Positions 8,778 to 16,243 are shown, counted from the first letter of the stretch. The stretch is DNA of 64,000 bases from Plantactinospora endophytica (GCF_016862915.1 NZ_BONW01000008.1:124001-188000), one strand, 5' to 3'. Numbers and translations: made by a program. The notes: generated by a model not told the origin, from the sequence alone.

Positions 8778-9458
8778 TCAGTTGCGCAGCGACCAGTTCT
8801 GGTTGGTCCAGCCGTTGCAGGCCCAGAGGCGGACCTTGGAGCCGTCGGCGGGGATCGTGGCCCGGTCGCCGTCGAGGCACTGCCGGCCGTAGTAGTTCCG
8901 GAACTGCGCGCCGTTCCACATCCAGATCTGGTTGGTCCAGCCGTTGCAGGCCCAGAGTTGGACCTTGGCGCCGTCGGCGGGAATGGTGTTCCGGTCCCCG
9001 CCGAGGCACTGGCCGCGATGGTAGTTCTGGATCCAGTAGTAGCCGGCCGGATAACCGTTGACCGTGGTGAGTATCCAGGCCTGGTTGGTCCAGCGGTTGC
9101 AGGCCCAGAGTTGGACCTTGGAACCGTCGGCGGGAATGGTGTGCCGGTCGCCGTCGAGGCACTGGCCGCGATAGCGGTTGCGGACGTACTGGAAGAGGTA
9201 GCTGGCCTTGGTCCCGGGGCCGGGTCGCGCCGCGTCGAGCCGGGGGAGCTGGGACAGGTCGGTCAGCCGTAGCGGCTCCTCGCCGGTCCACGCCGCCGGT
9301 CGCGCCGGCGCGGGTGACGCCGGTTCCGGGGTCGCGTGCGCCGTGGCGGTGGAGGCCGACGCGAGTCCGACCGCCAGGATCGTCGCGGCGACGGCGCGAC
9401 CGAACCGCCGGACGAGGCGTACTGGGCCGGCGTCCGGATGGGGCGATGACATTTTCAT
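8778..9458 (-). CDS. Secreted ricin-type beta-trefoil lectin-domain protein
   Basis: About 226 residues: an Arg-containing N-region and hydrophobic helix (VRRFGRAVAATILAVGLASAS) with an AxA cleavage context form a signal peptide. A beta-trefoil (CBM13/RICIN) follows with three repeats each carrying RGQCLDGD-type and KVQLWACN-WTNQ-W motifs, the QxW signature of the fold. No catalytic domain is attached, so it is likely a free carbohydrate-binding protein. The ATG at 9458 follows a GGGGAAG site. ATG 9452 is nearly as good, and longer in-frame starts lack support. Confidence 0.85.
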   Translation of the reverse strand: MKMSSPHPDAGPVRLVRRFGRAVAATILAVGLASASTATAHATPEPASPAPARPAAWTGEEPLRLTDLSQLPRLDAARPGPGTKASYLFQYVRNRYRGQCLDGDRHTIPADGSKVQLWACNRWTNQAWILTTVNGYPAGYYWIQNYHRGQCLGGDRNTIPADGAKVQLWACNGWTNQIWMWNGAQFRNYYGRQCLDGDRATIPADGSKVRLWACNGWTNQNWSLRN

Positions 9459-9681
9459 ATTCTTCCCCGATCCTTTTTCTGGTTTCCGTCGTGGATGGAC
9501 TGTTTTGTCGAATGTCGACGACGGTATCCGGATATCGGGGGACTCGGCTGTCGCCAAGAGGACTGACTACAAGGCGGCTGTTCGGCGCGTCGTTCCGAGC
9601 GACCGGTGCCGAAACAGATTCTGACGTCGCTACTTCGGCTGTTGGATGCGACGAATCGCCGGAGGTCTGCCCCGACCGGGG

Positions 9682-10398
9682 TCAGCGCGGGTTGTCGACG
9701 GAGAGGAAACCGTCGACGGCGGCGAGGAACTCGGCCGGCCGACTGGCATGCACGTTGTGGCCGGCCGGAATGGTCACCAGGACGGCTTCGGGCATCCGCT
9801 CGACCATCTCGGCGAGCAACTTCTGCGGAATGGCGCTGTCCGGGCCGCCGCCGATCACCAGGGTCGGCACGTCGACGGCCTCGGTACGCTCCCACCAGAC
9901 CGAGTCAGGGTCGTTGAGCTGGGCCCGGATGGCGTTGACGGCGGCGAAGTCGAACGGCGTGGGCTCGTCCGGCGGGGGCAGCGGCGGTCGATCGAGGTCG
10001 CCCGGCCGGGGCACGAAGACGTCCTCCACGACCAGGCGGGTCACCCGGTGCGGTGCGGTCTCGGCGAGCAGGATCGCCACCACGCCGCCCATGGAGTGGC
10101 CGACCAGGACGCACCGCCCGACGTCGAGTGCGTCGAGGAAGCCGAGGACGTCGTCGCGCATCAGCTCGAAGGAGTACCGGCCCGGCCGGGAACTGCGGCC
10201 GTGGCCTCGCAGGTCCAGCACGTACACCCGGTGCCGCGCGGCGAGGCCGGGCAGTACGCCGTGCCAGTCCCGTTCGTCGTCACCGAGGCCGTGCAGCAGC
10301 ACCATGGGCGGGTCGGCGGGGTCGCCGACGACCCGATGGGCCATGGCTACCCCGTCGACCTCGACGACATGGGTCGTCCCGATGATCGCTCCGGTCAT
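9682..10398 (-). CDS. Alpha/beta-fold hydrolase
   Basis: A 238-residue protein with the alpha/beta hydrolase fold: oxyanion motif LLHGLGDD, nucleophile elbow GHSMGG, a likely acid in GGGPDS and a catalytic His in AGHNVH. Family members hydrolyse esters, lactones or C-C bonds, and the substrate is not evident. The ATG at 10398 is favoured over an in-frame ATG at 10416, since homology begins just after it. It lies 34 bases downstream of the carboxymuconolactone-decarboxylase-like gene on the same strand and may share its ECF41-type promoter. Confidence 0.85.
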   Translation of the reverse strand: MTGAIIGTTHVVEVDGVAMAHRVVGDPADPPMVLLHGLGDDERDWHGVLPGLAARHRVYVLDLRGHGRSSRPGRYSFELMRDDVLGFLDALDVGRCVLVGHSMGGVVAILLAETAPHRVTRLVVEDVFVPRPGDLDRPPLPPPDEPTPFDFAAVNAIRAQLNDPDSVWWERTEAVDVPTLVIGGGPDSAIPQKLLAEMVERMPEAVLVTIPAGHNVHASRPAEFLAAVDGFLSVDNPR

Positions 10399-10432
10399 GC
10401 GGGACACCCTATCCACCTCAGTGCTGCCGGGT

Positions 10433-10891
10433 TCAGCCCCAGTTCTGCGGTGCGGGCTGCCGGGTGGTGACGTTGATCCGGTTGAAGAAGTTGGTGGTGG
10501 CGATCCAGAGCACCAGCGCCGCGAGCTGCTGCTCGGTGAAGTGCTCGGCCGCGTCGTTCCAGATGTCGTCCGGTACCCCGTCCGCCTTGTCGGCGAGCCG
10601 GGTGGCCGCCTCGGCGAGCGCCAGCGCGGCCCGTTCGGCGTCGGTGAAGTACGGCGTCTCCCGCCAGGCCGCCACGGCGAAGAGCCGGTCGTCGGTCTCG
10701 CCGTTCTTCTTCGCCGCCCGGGCGCCGGCGTCCACGCACACGCCGCACCCGTTGATCTGGCTGGCCCGCAGGTGTACGAGTTCCAGCGTCGATCCCGGCA
10801 GCCCGGCCGAGTGGGACGCCTTGTAGAGCGCGTTCACCGCGCTGAGTACCTCCGGCTGGACGAGGTTCGCGGCATTCAACCGTGCTTGCAT
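10433..10891 (-). CDS. Carboxymuconolactone decarboxylase/AhpD-like protein
   Basis: A 152-residue protein of the CMD/AhpD fold with CGVC at residues 49-52 and a Glu (37) in the usual helix position. AhpD-type enzymes use this CxxC for peroxide or thiol redox chemistry, but here Gly stands where AhpD has His four residues after the second Cys. The ATG at 10891 has an excellent GGAGGAG ribosome-binding site 7 bases upstream, so the longer frame to 11005 is rejected. It is divergent from an ECF41 sigma gene, the classic neighbour arrangement (COE genes), and carries a matching promoter. Confidence 0.88.
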   Translation of the reverse strand: MQARLNAANLVQPEVLSAVNALYKASHSAGLPGSTLELVHLRASQINGCGVCVDAGARAAKKNGETDDRLFAVAAWRETPYFTDAERAALALAEAATRLADKADGVPDDIWNDAAEHFTEQQLAALVLWIATTNFFNRINVTTRQPAPQNWG

Positions 10892-10933
10892 GACAATCTC
10901 CTCCACGATCTCGATGGGGACGACCGGTGCCGC

Positions 10934-10960
10934 TGTCACATCGGCACGTTCTCGTCCGTC
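10934..10960 (+). promoter_or_regulatory. ECF41-type promoter facing the sigma gene
   Basis: TGTCACA at 10934-10940, a 16-base spacer, then CGTC at 10957-10960: an exact match to the TGTCACA-N16-CGTC promoter described for ECF41 sigma factors. It points toward the ECF41 gene starting at 11048, suggesting autoregulation. Confidence 0.75.
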
Positions 10961-10968
10961 GGCTGGTT

Positions 10969-10995
10969 GACGGACCGCGACGGTGAGCTGTGACA
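10969..10995 (-). promoter_or_regulatory. ECF41-type promoter facing the CMD gene
   Basis: On the minus strand TGTCACA (10995-10989), a 16-base spacer and CGTC (10972-10969) again match the ECF41 consensus exactly. It would drive the CMD-like gene starting at 10891 with a leader of roughly 70 bases. Confidence 0.8.
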
Positions 10996-11047
10996 AAAGT
11001 GGCATGGCTCACAAACACGACAAGTAACAACGAAGCGAGGCTCAACC

Positions 11048-11920
11048 GTGAACGACAAGGACCTGCTGGCCGAAAGGTTCGAGGCGAACCGGTCACACCT
11101 GCGTGCCGTGGCCTACCGGATGCTCGGCTCGGCCGCCGAGGCGGACGACGCGGTCCAGGAGGCGTGGCTGCGGCTGAGCCGGACCGACACCTCCGAGGTC
11201 GACAACCTCGGTGCCTGGCTGACCACCGTGGTGGGCCGGATCTGCCTGGACATGCTCCGGTCCCGGGGCTCCCGCCGGGAGGAGCCGTTGGACGCCCAGC
11301 CGTTCGAGCCGGTCGCGACCTCCGGGCCGGCCGATCCGGAGCGGGAGGCGTTGCTCGCCGATTCGGTCGGCCTGGCCCTGCTGGTCGTACTGGAGACGCT
11401 CACCCCGGCCGAGCGGCTGGCCTTCGTACTGCACGACCTCTTCGCCGTCTCCTTCGACGAGATCGCCCCGATCGTCGGGCGCAGTTCCGCCGCGTCGCGG
11501 CAACTCGCCAGCCGGGCGCGGCGCCGGGTCCAGGCCGGCGCCGCGACTCCGGAGGCCGACCTGCCACGCCAGCGGGAGATCGTCGACGCCTTCCTCGCCG
11601 CGTCGCGCGGCGGCGAGTTCGGCACGCTGCTCAGGTTGCTCGACCCGGACGTGGTGGTCCGGGCCGACAGCGCCGCCGTCCGGATGGGTGGTACTCCCGA
11701 GGTGCGTGGTGCGGAACTCGTGGCCACCTTCTTCGCCGGCCAAGCCCGGACCGCGCGGGCGGCCGTGGTCGACGGGGCTCCGGGTGCGGTGGTGTCGGTG
11801 GGCGGGCAGGTCCGGATCGTCCTCAGCTTCATCGTCGGCAACGACCGGATCATCGGCATCGACGTGGTCGCCGACCCCGACCAGCTACGCGAACTCGACA
11901 TCACCCTCGCGGACGGCTGA
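11048..11920 (+). CDS. ECF41 (SigJ-like) sigma factor with fused SnoaL-like domain
   Basis: A 290-residue protein. Sigma region 2 (about 10-75: AYRMLGSAAEADDAVQEAWLRL) and region 4 (about 115-165: LTPAERLAFVLHDLFAVSFDEIA, then SAASRQLASRARRRV) are followed by a SnoaL/NTF2-like domain (about 175-285). This fusion is the hallmark of ECF41, where the C-terminal domain modulates sigma activity instead of a separate anti-sigma factor. The neighbouring CMD-like gene is the expected target, and matched promoters face both genes. The inducing signal is unknown. Confidence 0.92.
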   Translation: MNDKDLLAERFEANRSHLRAVAYRMLGSAAEADDAVQEAWLRLSRTDTSEVDNLGAWLTTVVGRICLDMLRSRGSRREEPLDAQPFEPVATSGPADPEREALLADSVGLALLVVLETLTPAERLAFVLHDLFAVSFDEIAPIVGRSSAASRQLASRARRRVQAGAATPEADLPRQREIVDAFLAASRGGEFGTLLRLLDPDVVVRADSAAVRMGGTPEVRGAELVATFFAGQARTARAAVVDGAPGAVVSVGGQVRIVLSFIVGNDRIIGIDVVADPDQLRELDITLADG

Positions 11921-11924
11921 CCCA

Positions 11925-12056
11925 GGCCGCACCCTGACTCGGGCCGCACCCTGACTCGGGCCGCAGCCTGGCCGGGCCGCAGTCTGTCCCAGGCCGCAGC
12001 CTGGCCGGGCCGCAGCCTGGCCGGGCCGCAGTCTGACCCAGGCCGCAGCCTGGCCG
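11925..12056. repeat. Tandem array of eight 16/17-bp units
   Basis: Starting 5 bases after the ECF41 stop codon there are eight head-to-tail copies beginning with GGCCGCA. Units are 17, 17, 16, 17, 16, 16, 17 and 16 bp, with variants of the second half (CCCTGACTCG, GCCTGGCCG, GTCTGACCCA). Because units are not all multiples of three, the array is not coding. It lies between convergent genes. Confidence 0.9.
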
Positions 12057-12165
12057 GGCCGCCGGATCGTCCGGCGGTTCCGGTCGACCGGGTCGGCTGC
12101 CCCGCCGGTCAGGCCCGCTCGGCAACGGCGGTTCTGCCCGGTCGAGGCGGCTTGCCCCTCCGGGG

Positions 12166-12561
12166 TCAGGCCCGCTCGGCGGCGGCGGCCTCGTCGTGGC
12201 GGCGCCGGGCGGCGCGGATGTCGTCGCGGTGGGTGCTGGCCCACTCGTCGAGCGCGACGAGGGGTACGAGCAGGGTACGGCCGAGCGCGGTCAGCTCGTA
12301 GTCGACCCGGGGCGGAACGCTGGCGTGCACCGTACGGTTGACCAGGCCGTCCCGGACCAGGGCGCGCAGGGTCAGCGTCAGCATGCGCTGGCTGATGCCC
12401 TCGACGGCCCGGTGCAGTTCGGTGAAGCGGTGGGTACCCCGACCGAGCAGCACCACGATCAGCACGCTCCACTTGTCGCCCACCCGGTCGAGCACCTCCC
12501 GGACCGGGCAGTCCCCGTCCGCGTCCGGGGTGAAGGGCACACGGGTGTGCGTAACCGCCAT
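12166..12561 (-). CDS. HxlR-family winged-helix transcriptional regulator
   Basis: A 131-residue HxlR (DUF24) protein: DCPVREVLDRVGDKWSVLIVVLL, RFTELHRAVEGISQRMLTLTLRALVRDGLV and a basic wing (VPPRVDYELTALG) are family signatures. HxlR proteins often respond to thiol or electrophile stress. The one Cys near residue 18 sits where the redox-sensing Cys occurs in several members (known for the family, inferred here). It is divergent from the Cys-tailed peptide/FrnE pair, and a palindrome in the shared spacer is its likely operator. The last bases (GCCCGCTCGGC) are repeated about 60 bp downstream. Confidence 0.9.
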   Translation of the reverse strand: MAVTHTRVPFTPDADGDCPVREVLDRVGDKWSVLIVVLLGRGTHRFTELHRAVEGISQRMLTLTLRALVRDGLVNRTVHASVPPRVDYELTALGRTLLVPLVALDEWASTHRDDIRAARRRHDEAAAAERA

Positions 12562-12601
12562 GGAAGTGCCTCCTTACCGCTGGCATGATACTGACGCAGA
12601 A

Positions 12602-12627
12602 TTAGGTTACTAACAAGGAGTAACTAA
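12602..12627. promoter_or_regulatory. Putative HxlR operator
   Basis: The imperfect inverted repeat TTAGGTTACT...AGTAACTAA has perfect 6-bp cores GTTACT (12606-12611) and AGTAAC (12619-12624) separated by 7 bases. It is AT-rich against the background, lies between the HxlR gene and the divergent peptide gene, and overlaps the region just before the latter's ribosome-binding site. Binding by this HxlR is inference. Confidence 0.6.
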
Positions 12628-12636
12628 GGAGCCGGA

Positions 12637-12834
12637 ATGAGTCTGACCAGGTCGGAGGCGGAAGCGTCGGCGGCCGGCTCGGCCGTCCGTCCGGCCACCG
12701 AACCGGACGTACCAGGTGAAGGGTGGACAGAGCCGGCGGCACCGTCGACGGCTGCCCTGCCGGCGGTGCCGGGCCTGGTGATGCTCGCCGCCGCCGAGGA
12801 CGCGTCGGTGTGCTCGGACGGAACCTGTCTGTAG
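12637..12834 (+). CDS. Small Ala/Pro-rich peptide with C-terminal CSDGTCL
   Basis: A 65-residue ORF with a strong AAGGAG site (12626-12631) 5 bases before its ATG, so translation is well supported. The first 45 residues are acidic and Ala/Pro-rich without a clear signal peptide. The end, LVMLAAAEDASVCSDGTCL, holds the only two cysteines four residues apart. It lies 16 bases before a DsbA/FrnE-like gene and is divergent from HxlR. It may be a substrate or partner of the thiol-disulfide protein, or a precursor peptide. I do not recognise a family. Confidence 0.6.
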   Translation: MSLTRSEAEASAAGSAVRPATEPDVPGEGWTEPAAPSTAALPAVPGLVMLAAAEDASVCSDGTCL

Positions 12835-12850
12835 AGCAAGGAGAAGATCA

Positions 12851-13501
12851 GTGCAACTCGAAGTGTGGTCCGACATCGTCTGCCCCTGGTGCTACCTGGG
12901 CAAGCGGCGGCTGGATACGGCACTCGGGCAGTTCGAGCACGCCGACGAGGTCGAGGTGGTCTGGCGGAGCTTCCAGCTCGACCCGTCGTACCCGAAGGGG
13001 GAGCCGCGGCCGGTGCCGGAGGCCCTGCGGGAGAAGCTCGGCGCCTCGCCGGCCCAGGTCGCCGCGATGCAGGGCCACGTGACCGCGCTCGCCGCCGAGG
13101 AGGGGTTGGACTACCACCTCGACCGGTCGATCATGGCCAACACGTTCGACGCGCACCGGCTGACCCACCTGGCCCGGGAACACGGGCTCGGCACGGAGAT
13201 GCACGAGCGGCTGATGCGGGCCAACCTGATCGAGGCCGAGAACGTCGACGACGCGCAGACCCTGGTCCGGCTCGCCACCGAGGTCGGGGTGCCGGCCGAA
13301 GCGGCCCGCCGGGTGATGACCGGTGACGAGTACGCCCAGGACGTCGAGGCCGACATCCGCCAGGCACGGGCGTTCGGTGCGAACGGCGTGCCGTTCTTCG
13401 TGCTCGACCGCAGGTACGGGATCTCGGGCGCGCAGCCGACCGAGGCGTTCCTCTCCGCCCTGCGCAGGGCCCACCAGGACTCGGCCGCCGGGGCGCGCTG
13501 A
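12851..13501 (+). CDS. FrnE-like DsbA-family oxidoreductase
   Basis: A 216-residue cytoplasmic DsbA-fold protein with active site CPWC at residues 11-14 and a conserved GVPFFVLDRRYGISGAQP segment carrying the cis-Pro loop. FrnE-type proteins catalyse thiol-disulfide exchange or isomerisation and are linked to oxidative stress tolerance. The GTG start at 12851 follows an AAGGAG site. It is apparently cotranscribed with the Cys-tailed peptide and divergent from a probable redox-type HxlR regulator. Confidence 0.9.
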   Translation: MQLEVWSDIVCPWCYLGKRRLDTALGQFEHADEVEVVWRSFQLDPSYPKGEPRPVPEALREKLGASPAQVAAMQGHVTALAAEEGLDYHLDRSIMANTFDAHRLTHLAREHGLGTEMHERLMRANLIEAENVDDAQTLVRLATEVGVPAEAARRVMTGDEYAQDVEADIRQARAFGANGVPFFVLDRRYGISGAQPTEAFLSALRRAHQDSAAGAR

Positions 13502-13519
13502 CCCGTTTCTCCCGCACGT

Positions 13520-13651
13520 GTCCCGGAGCCGGCCGACTGCTCTGCGCCCCGTTTCGCGGAGCCGGTCGACCGCTCTGGGTCGGGTGTCCCGGAGCCGGTC
13601 GACCGCTCTGGGCCGGGTGTCCCGGAGCCGGCGGACTGCTCCGCGACACGT
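13520..13651. repeat. Four tandem 33-bp repeats
   Basis: Units begin at 13520, 13553, 13586 and 13619, each around GGAGCCGGTCGACCGCTCTG. The middle two are nearly identical, and the second and third carry the perfect palindrome CGGTCGACCG. Units are 11 codons long, but no start or ribosome-binding site accompanies them. The array follows the FrnE stop by 18 bases. Confidence 0.92.
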
Positions 13652-13708
13652 GTGTCTCCGGTCCGGTCGTTCGTGGGCGGCCGGCCGGATCCGGGGAACC
13701 TCGATCGA

Positions 13709-14824
13709 CTAGGGTCGTCCGCCATGGGCGCTCTCAAGCCGTGGCATCTGCTGACCCTCGTCTGCTGCCTCGTACCGCTCGCCGTCGTGGTGGCCGGCGC
13801 GGTCTGGTACGCCATGCGACGGAAGTAGCCGCTCGCCCGGTCGACCCGCCACCTCTCGACCCTCACCGCCACGCGCGACGGCGGGGTTCCGAGATGTCGA
13901 CGCGGCGTGTACGGCGACGGCGTTGGTCAGCACGATGACGGCGATTCCGATCCACTCGTGCAGCTTGAGCAACTGGCCGAGGATCGCCGTGCCGGCCAGC
14001 GCGGCGAGTACCGGATGGACGCTCATGAACACCCCGAAGAGCCGGGCGGGTACTCGACGCAGGGCGACCAGGTCGGCGGCGTACGGCACGACCGAGCTGA
14101 GGATTCCCGCGACGACGGCGTAGAGGATCGCGGTGCCGTCCAGGTGTCCCCGGACGACCAGGGTCACCGCGACCGGCAGGTAGAGCGTCGCCGACACCAG
14201 GGTTGCCGCCGCCGGCGCCGCCAGACCCGGCAGCCGTGCCCCCGCCACCCGGTTCAGCAGGATGTACGCCGCCCAGCACGCCGCCGCGAGCAGTCCGAGC
14301 CCCACCCCGAGGTAGTCGCTGGCCGGGCCGGGCAGGACGAGGACGTACACGCCGAGGCAGGCGCCGGCCGCGCAGAGCAGGTCGAACCGGGTCCGTGAGC
14401 CGGCCAGGGCGACGGCGAGCGGCCCGAGGAACTCCAGGGTGACCGCCAGACCGAGCCCGATCCGGTCGATCGCGGTGTAGAGGCTGAGGTTCATCGTGCC
14501 GAAGACCAGCCCGAGCAGCAGCGTCGGCCACCACTGCGCCCAGGTGAACCGGCGCAGCTTCGGGCGGGCCACCGACCAGAGCACCGCCGCCGCGACGAAC
14601 TGCCGTACCGCGACGACGCCGGCCGGCCCGAGCGTGCCGAACGCGTGTGCCCCGACCGCCGCCCCGACCTGGTTGCTCGCTCCGCTGCCGAGCATCGTGG
14701 CGATCCCGCGCAGCATCGCGCCCCGCCCCTCGCTGGCCGGTGCGGGGCCGCTCGCCGCCGTCGTCGACGCGGCTGCCCGCGACCCGGAGCAGCCGACGGG
14801 TTCGGGCGCGGTCTTCGTCGTCAT
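13709..14824 (-). CDS. EamA/DMT-family exporter (RhtA-like)
   Basis: A 371-residue protein with about ten membrane helices and two EamA repeats (LRGIATMLGSGASNQVGAAV..., LGVGLGLLAAACWAAYILLNRVAGARLPG), resembling the RhtA/YdcZ-type threonine/homoserine and metabolite exporters. Core homology ends near ...VLTNAVAVHAA; the last 60 or so residues are hydrophilic and overlap a 34-codon ORF on the other strand, as if the natural stop was lost. Divergent from a LysR regulator, which probably controls it. Confidence 0.85.
   Translation of the reverse strand: MTTKTAPEPVGCSGSRAAASTTAASGPAPASEGRGAMLRGIATMLGSGASNQVGAAVGAHAFGTLGPAGVVAVRQFVAAAVLWSVARPKLRRFTWAQWWPTLLLGLVFGTMNLSLYTAIDRIGLGLAVTLEFLGPLAVALAGSRTRFDLLCAAGACLGVYVLVLPGPASDYLGVGLGLLAAACWAAYILLNRVAGARLPGLAAPAAATLVSATLYLPVAVTLVVRGHLDGTAILYAVVAGILSSVVPYAADLVALRRVPARLFGVFMSVHPVLAALAGTAILGQLLKLHEWIGIAVIVLTNAVAVHAASTSRNPAVARGGEGREVAGRPGERLLPSHGVPDRAGHHDGERYEAADEGQQMPRLESAHGGRP
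13724..13828 (+). CDS. 34-residue single-span membrane peptide
   Basis: The ORF MGALKPWHLLTLVCCLVPLA... ends in MRRK and contains one hydrophobic segment (about residues 8-29) with a positively charged C-terminus. The MGALKPWH start resembles the TatA N-terminus, but the amphipathic helix of TatA is missing. Short KPWH-type membrane peptides are common in related actinomycetes, as I recall. It lies wholly antisense to the C-terminal extension of the DMT exporter gene, so one of the two reading frames may not be used to its full length. Confidence 0.5.
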   Translation: MGALKPWHLLTLVCCLVPLAVVVAGAVWYAMRRK

Positions 14825-14879
14825 CGCCCCAGTGTCGGCGCCGTCGATCGATACGAGAAATGCACAACAGGCCGCACCT

Positions 14880-14894
14880 ATACGCTGCGCGTAT
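14880..14894. promoter_or_regulatory. LysR-type palindromic operator overlapping the lysR start
   Basis: The 15-bp perfect palindrome ATACGC-TGC-GCGTAT fits the T-N11-A LysR box (T14881, A14893). It lies in the 68-base spacer between the exporter and the regulator, and its right end includes the first two bases of the regulator's ATG at 14893. Confidence 0.65.
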
Positions 14895-15792
14895 GGATGT
14901 CCAGGTGCGTCAACTCCGCGCGTTCGTCGCGGTGGTCGACGCCGGCACCTTCACCGACGCGGCGGCCGTGCTGGGGGTCTCCCAGGCGGCCGTCTCGCGC
15001 TCGGTCACCGCGCTGGAAGCCGCGCTCGGCGCCCGCCTGCTGCAACGGACGACCCGCAGCGTCTCGCTCACCGTCACCGGCACCCGGGTCCTCGCCGCCG
15101 CGCGCCGGGTCCTCGACGAGGTCGCCCACCTGGGGCGAATCGTCGAGGAGGCCCGTACCGAACTGCGCGTCGGCTACGCCTGGGCGGCGCTCGGCAGACA
15201 CACTCGGCGGCTACAGAAGACGTGGCTGGCCGCCCATCCCGGGGTGCCGCTCGTGTTCGTGCAGTCCAACACCCCGACCGGAGGGCTCAGCGAGGGGACC
15301 GCCGATGTCGCCGTGATCCGCCGGCCACTGGCCGATCCCCGCTTCGACACCGCCCTGATCGGCGTGGAGGCCCGGTACGCCGCCGTGGCGACCGACAACC
15401 CGCTGGCGCGGCGACGGTCGGTGCGGATCGCCGACATCGCCAGGTACACCGTCGCGATCGACAGCCGTACCGGCACGACCACGCCCGAGCTGTGGCAGCC
15501 GGGTACGGCGCCGCCGATCCGTACGACGCACGGGGTCGACGAGTGGCTCACCCTGATCGCCGCCGGTCAGGCCGTCGGGGTCACCTCGGAGGCCACCGCC
15601 AACCAGAATCCCCGGCCCGGGGTCGCCTACCGGGCCGTGCGCGACGCGCAGCCGATACCGGTCTGGCTCGCCTGGTGGAAGGACGATCCGCCGGCCCAAC
15701 TCACCGAACTCGTCAACCTGACCTGCGAGGTCTACCGCGCCGGCCGACCCGGACCGGGCGACCCCACAACCGGTGACCCGGTGACCCGCTGA
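14893..15792 (+). CDS. LysR-family transcriptional regulator
   Basis: A 299-residue LysR protein: winged HTH at residues 3-62 (VRQLRAFVAVVDAGTFTDAAAVLGVSQAAVSRSVTALE...) followed by a periplasmic-binding-like effector domain. It is transcribed away from the DMT exporter, and the intergenic T-N11-A palindrome supports joint control. No Shine-Dalgarno site precedes the ATG, suggesting leaderless or weak initiation; the operator overlaps the start codon. Confidence 0.9.
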   Translation: MDVQVRQLRAFVAVVDAGTFTDAAAVLGVSQAAVSRSVTALEAALGARLLQRTTRSVSLTVTGTRVLAAARRVLDEVAHLGRIVEEARTELRVGYAWAALGRHTRRLQKTWLAAHPGVPLVFVQSNTPTGGLSEGTADVAVIRRPLADPRFDTALIGVEARYAAVATDNPLARRRSVRIADIARYTVAIDSRTGTTTPELWQPGTAPPIRTTHGVDEWLTLIAAGQAVGVTSEATANQNPRPGVAYRAVRDAQPIPVWLAWWKDDPPAQLTELVNLTCEVYRAGRPGPGDPTTGDPVTR

Positions 15793-15820
15793 TTCGTCCA
15801 TCTCGGACGGTGGTGGCGGG

Positions 15821-16168
15821 TCAGGTGGTCGGCGACTCCGGAGGATTGTCCTCCTCCCACTCCAGGTGGACCACGAGGTTCGCCTCGGCGGTCGCCTTGG
15901 TCAGTACCGCGACCAGCGGGCCGGTCTCGGCGGAGAGCTTGATGCCGAACTGGACGCCGTATCGGCGGGGCGGGTCCGGCAGGTTGTCCCGGACGGCACC
16001 GGCCACGAACCGGCTGATCCGGGAGATCTCCCCGCCGAGCTCGGTCAGCCTGCCGAAACGGTCCGCCCCCACGTCGCCGTCGGAGTTGACCACCACCTCG
16101 GCGAAGATCGGTCCTCCGTCCAGCTGGCCGATGGGTACGATCGTCACGCGATCGATGTCCTTGGGCAT
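15821..16168 (-). CDS. Trypco1-domain protein (CU044_2847 family)
   Basis: A 115-residue protein. The segment FGRLTELGGEISRISRFVAGAVRDNL then VQFGIKLSAETGPLVAVLTKATAEANLVVHLEW is the pattern I recognise for trypsin-co-occurring domain 1, a small beta-rich domain that in genome surveys accompanies trypsin-like proteases in predicted conflict systems. No catalytic residues are evident. It is divergent, with a 75-base spacer, from the giant trypsin-NACHT gene, which is exactly the reported association. It may be a sensor, a protease substrate or a regulator. Confidence 0.8.
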   Translation of the reverse strand: MPKDIDRVTIVPIGQLDGGPIFAEVVVNSDGDVGADRFGRLTELGGEISRISRFVAGAVRDNLPDPPRRYGVQFGIKLSAETGPLVAVLTKATAEANLVVHLEWEEDNPPESPTT

Positions 16169-16243
16169 GGTTCGCCTCCGGGGCCTGGCCGCCGACCATA
16201 GAGTCTCCGCACTGTCGCCAGCCAGATTGTGAGGGAGCGCGCG

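Noticed and set aside
11885-12586. Minus-strand frames reading through the 16/17-bp array (233 and 74 codons)
   Set aside because: Content is produced by the non-triplet tandem repeat, so no protein homology or start signal supports them.
11925-13651. Possible CRISPR arrays at the tandem repeats
   Set aside because: Repeats are directly adjacent with no unique spacers, and no cas genes are present.
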